Origin: Aphelenchoides besseyi
Taxonomy: Eukaryota; Nematoda; Chromadorea; Rhabditida; Aphelenchoididae
NCBI GenBank assembly: GCA_024699855.1
Contig: JAMPIQ010000003.1
Span: 434,001 to 498,000 of the forward strand
DNA: 64,000 nucleotides
Direction of reading: 5' to 3'
Positions 55,660-64,000 of this stretch are shown in pieces; the stretch's first letter is position 1, and each line of letters opens with the position of its first letter. The position numbers and the translations under genes were made by a program. The notes under the pieces were generated by a model. It worked only from the letters and a program-made list of their open reading frames with translations. It did no database searches and was not told the origin of the DNA.

Positions 55660-57017
55660 TTAAATAATTATCGAAAGGTAATCTCCGAGCTCTTCATACG
55701 GGACCAAAACTTCCATGAACTCGTCGTCACTCGCAGGATCTTGCTGTTGACTGGTTGAGGTTCCGGCTTCATTTCTTGATCGTAAAGGTTTTTTCGTCTC
55801 CAATTGATCCAAATCTGCAGTCGCAAGAATTAAGTGCGTTTTCATAAAGAAATTTAACGCTTTTTGTTTGTTGATTCCAATACAGTGCTGCTGAGCTATG
55901 TTGCCGGTGCGATGCATCGATTCAGTAGCTAAATTTAAAAATTTGATGAGCAATCAATTGAACAAAAATTTGAAACTCACATTATTCGCCATGTCGACCC
56001 CAAGTTTTGCGTTCAATCAGTTGATTTACAACATGCTTTTCGGCCATGTGCAGCTTTGGTGGACGGATGTTAGATGGCATCAGGCTTCGAAAACTGGAAA
56101 ACAAATCTTCAATGTCTTTTTTTCAATTGATTTTGCAGCCTTTGATCGTCAAAATTAAATTCAATCGCTGATGTCCATGAACCAAATCTATGAAGGGAAA
56201 GTATCAGTGCTCGTTGTGGAACTGCATCTTTTTCCGTTGTACTGTCGTTGATAAATTTTACGAAAGTAAAAGCATCTCGTCCAGTTAATAAAGATGATTG
56301 TTGCCAACTACTAGAAACACCAGCGCGACGAAACCATTGGGAGCGAGTTTCTTTTGTCCATTGACGAACTACCGTATTGACTAGTCCTTGGAATACATGA
56401 AGCGGTGGAGTTACGACGTTTTTCATCGGAATTTTTAAAAGAGCATTTTCTCCTCGTTCTCGTTCAAATCCTCTCACAGCTCCTGTAGAACGATGAGTCC
56501 GTAATCCAACGTGACATAGAGGACAAAACTCTGTTGATAGAGGATATGGAACATCGAAAAAAATTGAAATAACTTTCATGTCTCCGACGAAAAGTATTTC
56601 GACATCCATTTCACGTTCGTCCACCTTGTATTTGGGATTAGCAGCGATGTTGTTGATAAAATTGAAGAAAATTCTTCCGGCTCGTTTAAACAATTCAAAT
56701 TTTTCGTCGCCTTCAAAAGCTGCTACCAGAACATAATTATTCGTTGATTGTGGTCGTTGAACTTGAGTAGGAATGTAGAATCCTAACTTGTTGGAAATTG
56801 TATATTAACAAATTCAGGTTGTCGAACAAGAATGGGAATTATTGGTTGATCAATTTCCATCTTCAATTATTGCTTTAAAATTATCCAAAATGTTTAGTAT
56901 ACAAACCGGTGTTTCTTCATGATGTTCAACCATTGATGCTTGTTCTCCAACTGATCGCACATCAGATCTCATTAATCTATTTTGTCTTCCACTATATTGA
57001 CGTTTAGTTCTTCCCAT
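55660..57017 (-). pseudogene. transposon-derived protein gene, probably decayed
   Basis: Coding-like from ATG 57017 (MGRTKRQYSGRQNR) through a long block at 56693-56109 to 55660. Seen: VLVAAFEGDEKFELF, GDMKVISIFF, then FCPLCHVGLRTHRS, TPPLHVFQGLVN, and later RPPKLHMAEKHVVNQLIE and STESMHRTG. A GD-K, C-x2-C, P-LH and K-H/E-x2-H series like this recurs in transposon-borne ORFs of many invertebrates. Joints between blocks need weak splice sites or frame changes, and a stop follows WGRHGE. No terminal repeats identified. Tandem repeats lie directly upstream (57062-57545). Confidence 0.5.
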
Positions 57018-57061
57018 CTTTACAATTTAAAAGAACGAAAATGTAATTTCAACTGAAATCG

Positions 57062-57545
57062 ACAAAAATTGGCTGAGCAACCCTTGTTTGCATGCGAATA
57101 AGTACACTTCAAAATCAACAAAATCGAATCAAACAAAGGTCAAAATATCGAGAAATTATCGACAAACAAAAGTTACTAGATCAAATATTCTAGAAAATTG
57201 ATTGAAAAAGAGTGTGAGCTATCAAACATCAAAAAACTCAAAAATTAGTCGACTTGTCTCTCTTTGAGTAAGCATAAGTGCCCTTCAAAATGAATGGAAT
57301 TCAATATAACAAAAACTAAAATGTAGTCAAGACTCTTGTGCACAAAGGTTACTGGCTCAAAAATCTTGAAAGTTTTTTAAAAAATTAATATGTGCCATCA
57401 AAGGTCAAAAAACTCAAAAATTTGTCGATTTGGTCACCTTTGATCAAGCATAAGTACCTTTTAAACTAACGTAAAAACGACGTCAAAAGGATTAAAATGT
57501 CAAGAGTTTATAGGCGAACAAAGGTTACTGGCTTAAAAGTTGTCG
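57062..57545. repeat. degenerate tandem repeat, about 175-bp period
   Basis: Three copies of a unit containing AAAGTTACTAGATC / AAAGGTTACTGGCT at 57169, 57344 and 57518, and AACTCAAAAATT(A/T)GTCGA with CATAAGT(A/G)CC at 57237 and 57411. Copies have diverged. May be part of the neighbouring transposon-like element. Confidence 0.7.
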
Positions 57546-59315
57546 CGATGCCGTGAACATTAGCTACGGCCTTAAAACGTAATCGCCCTCCTCCAAAAAA
57601 GCAGGGTGGTCGACATTCGACGGCGAAAAAGCGGCAACAAATGGGCCGATTTTTGTGCTGTTTGTTGGCGTCCATATGAAGTCAAGACTGCTCTTTCGAT
57701 TGGCAATGTTTATTTTTGCGTATAACCGCGTATTAATCGAGATTTTTGCAAAGATATGGCGACAATTGCTTTTGGTCGAAGAAGGGAAATTTGACCCAAT
57801 AATTTTTCATTTTCGTTTTTTCTTGACCACTTGCTGAGCAGTAAAATTTAACAAATTTGCACTGTTTTCTGATGGAGTGCTACGGATGTTTGCTTCTTAG
57901 ATTTCTTTTTCCGGCCAAAGTATTTTCATGCTCATTTCAATTTCTGTTGGTAGGTTTTTTCGCATTTCAAGAGTACGGAGTTGGTTAAATTTCCGGACAA
58001 TGTTTTTCAACATGCAAGAGACTATTTCCTTAATCATTTTTTAGGTTCCTTATTTTGATAATGATAGCCAAATGGAGGATCTTACTGAACGGCAATTAGA
58101 TATGTTCTTGAATTCCGCGCACGTGGATGCATCATTGTTGTGACATTTTTCGGTTAACGGAATCTACTTTAACATACTGTTTTGCTTTTCTACAAGTTCT
58201 CAATCAAAAGAGAGCGCAATACCTAAGTAGAAGATTCTTTCCGCAAAAGAGTTCTTTTTTCACCTTCGATTAACAAATGCAAATATTGTTATGAGCTTTA
58301 ATACTCATTATTTGAGCTTTTTAGCGAGCAACTTATTCCGTTCTTCATAAGATCTTCTAAATGGCTAACAAGTAGCTAACACTATTTTGTCTATTCTCTA
58401 CTGATCCAATTGCAGTTGGACTCTGGCAGTGTACATCAATAGTTGAGTCTGAGCTTTTGAACCGACGATAAAATTTGTTTCCATTTCCCACATTTTTTCG
58501 CTTGTAGTTCTACACATTTTCGCTAAGATCAAATGACAGTTCCGTCTGACTTGATCGTTTAACTCTTCAACAACCATTCAATTAAACTGATCTTTTGTAC
58601 ATTTATTTATTCGTGCGATTAATGATCTTCTGTATGAAACAATTCTGATGTCACTGGTGAAATCTTTGATGTCTACGATCATTGATTCTGTGGGATCGAT
58701 CGCGAGTAGTTGGTTGCCAAATTTTGTTCAATTCCGATTTCCGACGATAGGACAATGCTGAATTGGTTAACAAGCTTAACGTTTGTTGTTAATCTTGAAA
58801 TTTGGTTTGTCAATTTCGATGTACTAATAATCGGACAGTAATTTGTTCTTCATATTCGATGGTCATTGAAATCTTTCCGACTAGTTCTATCTTTAACATT
58901 CTAAATTTCCGTGTTACTATTGTTATTGCATTAAAACAACTAGATTAAAGTCTGATGTCGGTTGATCTTTTAAGCCTTTTGCTTGTTGGAGTTAATAGTT
59001 TTAATGCCGTTCATTAATAGGAGTTTCCCTTTCTTAAGAAGTTGATTGGTAGTTTCTTTTTGGCTTTTTAAACCTCCGAGAATAATTAAAAATGTCAATG
59101 ATTGAGCAGTTTCTTGAACTCCTCAGTTTTTTCGGAAAAATGTTACTAGGCTCTCAGTTGACATTTGCGATCTTCGCTTTCAAATAGCGCGCTTCTCGAA
59201 CTTTTCGCAACGGAAACTTCAAGTGCATCGCTTAACCGAGTAGTTGGCGGAGATGAACACCCCTAAGATCGAGATTCGCTTAAATAGCTCCGACAAAATC
59301 GTGATTCAGATTGTC
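57546..59315. other. 1.8-kb gene-poor AT-rich region
   Basis: No open frame with splice support. T-rich on the plus strand for long stretches. No repeat structure recognised. Confidence 0.45.
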
Positions 59316-59387
59316 GGCTTGGTGGTCTAATGGCATGATTCTCGCTTTGGGTGCGAGAGGCTCCGGGTTCGATTCCCGGCCGAGCCC
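59316..59387 (+). tRNA. tRNA-Pro (TGG)
   Basis: 72 bases. Acceptor GGCTTGG pairs with CCGAGCC with one G-T pair. The anticodon stem CTCGC/GCGAG holds loop TTTGGGT, anticodon TGG. T arm CCGGGTTCGATTCCCGG. No intron. Confidence 0.96.
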
Positions 59388-60300
59388 AATACTCTTTTTG
59401 CGCTCTTCAGTTTATAAGAATTTCTGTCAAAAGAGCAGTTTTACTTCTGACCTTGAGGGATTCACAAGACAAATTTCCGATCAGTTAGTCAGCAAACATC
59501 ACTTTCGTCTACTTTATGTTTTACAGTGAATAAGCTTTACGACTATTTGAGACCAACACTTAAGCGCTTTAAGTATTCATATTCTCTATCTCAACTTATT
59601 CAAAATTCCGTTCTTTATTTTGATTGCCAACTGTACTCGTTGTCATTACATTTGGTGTACACTGCCATTCAAATAGACTATGTTTATTCCGATTCATCAG
59701 TTTTTTGTGGAATCAGACGACAGTCAATTACTAAGCATTTGTTTTGTCTTCACGACATTCTGTAACAAAATTTCGCGTTGAAAGTTGTTGTTATTGTTGT
59801 TAGTCAGTCACAACTGAGATCTTGAAATGCACGAATTTCGTGTTTCCGCTGAATTTGTATCGATTTAGTTGACATCAACTAAACTCCATTGTTGCGCTCA
59901 TTTGCTTAGCATCTTGGTTCCCGTGCCATCTGAAACCGATAACTTTCGAGTGCTCATGTTATCCAATAAACTTGAAATCTTCAATCAGTCTTCTACTGCT
60001 TAGTTTTATTTCCGAAATCTCATTGTCAGCGCTAAACGTATTCGTTCTGATTCTCGTGTATGTTATCTGCTCTATTTCTTTATAACCATTTTTCTGTTTA
60101 ATAATCTTCCATCTTTTATTTCCGTCATCTGCCGTTGCTACAAGTTTGACCGTAAAATGTTGCTAACAACCACAATGTTTACCGTGAGCTTTATAGATGA
60201 AAATGCTTTATTTTGAAGTTAATCTGAGGTTAGTTACCTACCTGTGTTGTTTTGGTCTCCAAATGAAATATTAGCCAGAAGTGTGTTGACGATTTCGGGT
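59388..60300. other. intergenic, nothing seen
   Basis: AT-rich, no gene, RNA or repeat recognised. Confidence 0.45.
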
Positions 60301-60478
60301 GTTGTATAGATTCCCTCCCCCTCCCCACAAGAAAAACGTTTTTTAAATGCCAAAAGAGAACGTTTGTGGGTTTTTAACGAACAGACAAACAATGACGACA
60401 TTTATGAGGAGAATAACGAAAATTTCTGCTTAAGGGGGGGGAGTCACCCCATTTGTGGTGGGAGGTAATCTATACAAC
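60301..60478. mobile_element. 178-bp MITE-like element
   Basis: Ends GTTGTATAGATTCCCTCCC and GGGAGGTAATCTATACAAC are inverted repeats with one mismatch. The interior is non-coding with C-rich and G-rich blocks. No clear target duplication at the flanks, so the exact borders are uncertain. Confidence 0.65.
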
Positions 60479-61233
60479 AGCCACGATTTTCGTCAAGCTT
60501 TTCTAGTCTATCGAAGACTAAATGCTTCGAAGTCTTCTTTCCTGAACTTTAATTTCGCAAAAAGCTTGTTAGTATCGCAGATATGTAATACAGAGATTGA
60601 TTTCTCACATTTCATTATAAAAATTTCATCAGTTACACGACTATTCTCTTCGACTCGTAGTTCGCACAACTGGTTTAAAACTTCTCTTGGAGCTAGTTAT
60701 TGTGTTATGCCTTATTGCTACAAACACTGTGACTGAAGATTGTAACGACAACTGTAAACCAGAGACCTCTTGTCTCCGTCGATTTTTTGGCGCATTTTAT
60801 CCGCACACAGTTGTATTGATTTCCTTTCAGATTTGTCGTATTTGGCAAAAAGTTTATCTCGTGCTTTGCTCAATGGCCATTGCTCGTGATTTCCATATCT
60901 CACCAATAAACAATAGAAGGCTTCACGTTAGATAACGATTTCCGGCCTATTATAATATGAGGATTAAAGAGTTTTTAAATCGGGTCTCACAGTCCACAGC
61001 TGCTCTGTTATGATTACAAATGGTGGATACATCTAGTATTTTGACGCAGCGACAATTAAAAACTTTCGTCGGAGAGCTCTTGAAGCTGCTCGCTGATTGA
61101 AAGATCAACGCCATCAAGTCGCAACATTTAAAGTTTACAATTACAATGCTAGGCTAAATTCCTTTTTTCAATTTGACCTGATCTGGAATTTTATGGTAAT
61201 GCGTTTGGCGTCGACTAAAAAGAAGCTGATGTA
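60479..61233. other. intergenic, nothing firm
   Basis: An open frame near 60690-60935 starts with a hydrophobic stretch (ELVIVLCLIATNTVTE) and Cys residues but lacks an ATG and splice sites. Otherwise nothing seen. Confidence 0.35.
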
Positions 61234-61886
61234 CAGGGTGTTCCAGCTGAAATCCTCATTTTTACACGCTTATAACTTTTTTATGCGTGAACCGATTTTT
61301 ATGAAACTATTTCTGTTGAATAGCCTGAAGTTGGCATTTTTGTTTCATATCAAATTCGATACAAATTTCTCAACGGAAGTCATCGATGGAAGCCAATTCC
61401 TGAAATGGGCGCTTTTTTCACTTGCGTTTTCTTTCATTTTTCCACTTAAAATTTCTCATGGTTTGGTCTGCTCAAGAAAAGGCGGTACCGTGTTCTGGTG
61501 TTCGCCAATACTGGAAGTGCAACGTCCGTTCAACGTCAATTCCGCCGCCATTTTGGATTGAGTCGGCACGCTTCTGTACCCGATCAAACGAACTTTTCGC
61601 ACTGGACCGATGAACTTTTTGATTTTTTCAGGTTTTTTGATTTTAGCCAACCAACCTCCATGAGAAATTTTAAGTGGAAAAATGAAAGAAAACGCAAGTG
61701 AAAAAAGCGCCCATTTCAGAAATTGGCTTCCATCGATGACTTCCGTTGAGAAATTTGTATCGAATTTGATATGAAACAAAAATGCCAACTTCAGGCTATT
61801 CAACAGAAATAGTTTCATAAAAATCGGTTCACGCATAAAAAAGTTATAAGCGTGTAAAAATAAGGAATTACAGCTGGGACACCCTG
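61234..61886. mobile_element. fold-back Tc1/mariner-like element, 653 bp
   Basis: Two inverted arms of about 228 bases (61234-61461 and 61658-61886) differ at only a few positions. Outer ends are CAGGGTGTTCCAGCTG and its near complement, flanked by TA on both sides (61232-61233 and 61887-61888), the target of Tc1/mariner elements. The 200-base centre encodes a fragment of a transposase DNA-binding domain. Non-autonomous. Confidence 0.88.
61458..61645 (+). pseudogene. transposase HTH fragment (DUF4817-like)
   Basis: Begins MVWSAQEKA in one frame and continues FANTGSATSVQRQFRRHFG in another. This pattern, with TGS..SVQR-FRR-FG, is the N-terminal helix-turn-helix common in mariner-type transposases of invertebrates. 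A frame change separates the two parts and no catalytic domain follows. Confidence 0.72.
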
Positions 61887-62744
61887 TATTCGGTTGCATC
61901 AAGTATTATTGCGAACACTACAGTAATAATGTTTGGTTGAGCCACAAAAGCTTTAAAGCCTGCAAAGACATGGACTAGTGAAAGCATGCGTTAAACTGGT
62001 CTTCAATCATTGTTTTCATCTACTACAACCTCTTAACAATAAAATTGTACTTTTTTTTGTTATCGCGATATCTTGCATGCCCAATTTGTTGCTATGTTAA
62101 AGCGGCTGCATATATTTGTTGCGAGATGAACAGATGCAGGCATTAGATATTACTACTAGTTTTTGGGTGATTAGGTTTGTCTAGGAACTTTTATCAAATC
62201 CGTTCTGTTCTTCATGAGCAGTTCAATAGACTGTGGCACAGAGATTTTGAATAGTTGAATTGTTTTAAAGTAGAGAAAGACATCTTTGATGGTTAGCGTG
62301 AAGAAGTTCTTGTAGCTCGTCGGTTAATTCAAGAAATTGGCGAGTAAAAACGAATTGAAAATGCAAACTAACAACATAACCATAGTGTATTAATGTGTTT
62401 GATCGGAAAACTGCAAAAAACCTATTAACTTCAAGTACAGCGATCGAAGAGCCGCCAAGCGATCAGTCGATTGGTGGGAAAACTTTCCACTCGCTTATTT
62501 TCTTCGCAATAAAACATTTACAACGAGAAGATTATTAACAAAAGAGCAATCGAAACCATCAACAAACAATTCGATTAAGAAGTACAACTCCAATATAATT
62601 GATAGTTGAGTGCTTTGCTTGAAGTGCACCTTTTAGTTGATTGAGAACAAAGATTATGTCACGATTGCATTGTCGATAAGAAAATTCATTGTTATTTACA
62701 TAATAAAGTTGGAGATAGAAAGGTTTTAATTTACATGCACCGGT
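61887..62744. other. intergenic, nothing seen
   Basis: AT-rich 3' flank of the VPS34 gene; no gene or repeat recognised. Confidence 0.45.
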
Positions 62745-64000
62745 TTAGCTTATGAATTGACGAACATCGTGAACAAAATCGGAGATAATCGGCATCTTCG
62801 CGCTTATGGACGATTGGATTACACGATTGAGTTCCTTGCACGCGTCTTCGTCCGTTAGTTGCAAATGAAAACGTTCGAGAATCTGCAAATAATTCAATTG
62901 GGAAGCTCAACTGGAGAGTAGCAAACCGTTTGAACTGCTTTGTCCTTCTCGATCATTATGTCCGGAATTGAGGCGTCCAACATCAACGAGAATAAATTGA
63001 TAATCAAATTCGCATGTCTACGCACAATCAGAAAGCCCGTGGTACAATAGTCGATGAACTTTTTGAAATACTCACTACAACCAATTCAACAGTTCAATCA
63101 AAACGAACTCACCTGTTTTGTCCGCCCATTGCATTGATCATTTCGGCGGTCAACTTCATTGGCGGTGGCATCGGTTTTGGATCACGACCCAAAATGTAAC
63201 CGAAGTCAACGTGAAACATACGCCCGTTCTCGCACAACAATAAATTGTGCATGTGACGATCTCCAATACCCAAGACGTAGCAGATCATCGAATAGCCCGC
63301 ACACGAACGTACATAATTCTCAATGACGTCCGCTTCGATTCCAAATGGACCGGTAGCCGATGGTCTGTAGGTTCGAAGTGTATCCTAAACATCAAACTTA
63401 AAAAAAGTTAAGAAAGAAAAAACAAACCAAAATCGACTTCAAATCGGCAATTGGTGTTGCTTTAACAAACTGAACAAAACCATCGGACACACTTGTTGCC
63501 AAAACAGCGTACGGTGTCAAACACAAATCCAATTTATCGTCCTTAAGCAGATTGTCCATAAGTCGGATCATTTGAAGTACGAGCTGATCTTGTCTACAGA
63601 AATGTCAATACGGTACTCAATGCTTAACTTACCGCAAGTCATCACCACGTTTAAAAATGGTCATATATGCCTCACCATGTTCGTAAGGAGCAGCAACACC
63701 GCGTACTGTTGAGAACGTCAAACGCATTGGCATGAGTTTTGATGAGAACAAAACCGAACTTTCGGGTTGAATTTGTTTGACGTGAATTGTAGGATCCAAC
63801 GGTAACGCCAAACCTTTTAAATCGGTAAGTTCAACTGATTTTCCCAAAAGTTCTTTCAAATACTCCAATTTTTTTGCTCGATTCCCACTTTTTGTTTGTA
63901 CTTGAGTGGCGATTCGCACTAACGCATCGACGTACTTCAATTGAGCTTGCAAAGTGTTTAACGTCTTTTGTGCGACATTTGATCCCGACTTCAACGATCG
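62745..64000 (-). CDS. vps-34: class III PI 3-kinase VPS34, C-terminal part
   Basis: Makes PI3P from phosphatidylinositol on endosomal and autophagic membranes, as the catalytic subunit of the VPS34 complexes. Exons 64000-63633 (runs off the window), 63593-63428, 63384-63113, 63074-62927 and 62882-62745; 363 codons. Seen: [11 protein letters not shown], the Lys of [14 protein letters not shown], catalytic loop [12 protein letters not shown], activation segment [21 protein letters not shown] and the C-terminal helix ending near [10 protein letters not shown]. The Pro-rich activation loop without a basic K-R box is the class III form and tells it from class I and II. N-terminal C2 and helical domains lie beyond the window. 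Confidence 0.95.

Noticed and set aside
60687..60935. ORF with an apparent signal peptide and Cys residues
   Set aside because: No ATG, no splice acceptor and no promoter; support too weak to list as a gene.
61456..61902. 148-codon minus-strand frame that repeats a protein seen on plus
   Set aside because: It is the two arms of the fold-back element read from opposite strands, not a gene.
1..64000. CRISPR arrays, bacterial operons or prophage
   Set aside because: Spliceosomal introns, poly-A signals and gene families mark this as animal nuclear DNA; no regularly spaced short repeats were seen.

Overview
The window looks like nuclear DNA of a nematode, though the species cannot be named from it. 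Protein-coding genes are split by many tiny introns, mostly 35-50 bases. The gene set includes a DEG/ENaC channel, a seven-transmembrane receptor, an SLC36-type transporter and an Argonaute of the non-slicing WAGO kind. Many first coding exons begin a few bases after a bare splice acceptor, as expected if mRNAs receive a trans-spliced leader. All exon structures below were built by hand from splice signals and frame continuity.

Layout. 1-3246: 3' part of a UDP-glucuronosyltransferase gene. 3441-8599: three related secreted Gly/Ala-rich proteins, two on + and one on -. 9414-11343: rad-51 plus tRNA-Leu (minus strand). 12359-16394: an unrecognised multi-exon gene, a repeated unit, a small secreted peptide and a doubtful gene. 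19327-28365: an RGK-type GTPase, a small gene, a DEG/ENaC channel and a BTB protein. 29640-31568: a second, inverted, almost identical copy of rad-51 plus tRNA-Leu, fused to a copy of the repeated unit. 33543-37192: Argonaute. 38624-41696: a cluster of membrane-protein genes ending in a serpentine receptor. 41782-43368: two more members of the small peptide family. 43933-46590: a third copy of the repeated unit, split by a Merlin-type transposon. 48124-52446: amino-acid transporter, small secreted peptide and organic solute transporter alpha. 54611-55287: a single-pass membrane protein. 55660-61886: mostly gene-poor and transposon-rich, with tRNA-Pro. 62745-64000: the kinase end of VPS34, running off the window.

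The items most worth a second look are the three-member secreted peptide family ending in TGNGF/Y, the inverted rad-51/tRNA duplication in which one copy carries a changed core motif, the Merlin element whose target duplication is proved by an unfilled copy of its own insertion site, and an unusually high share of GC-AG introns.

No operon is proved. One minus-strand pair (39988-39399, then 39226-39065) is spaced like one. Five genes have no acceptor before the ATG; four of them (19327, 41970, 43183, 50613) have a clear TATA box instead, and the fifth (15252) only a weak AT-rich match. This suggests two classes of promoter and 5' end.
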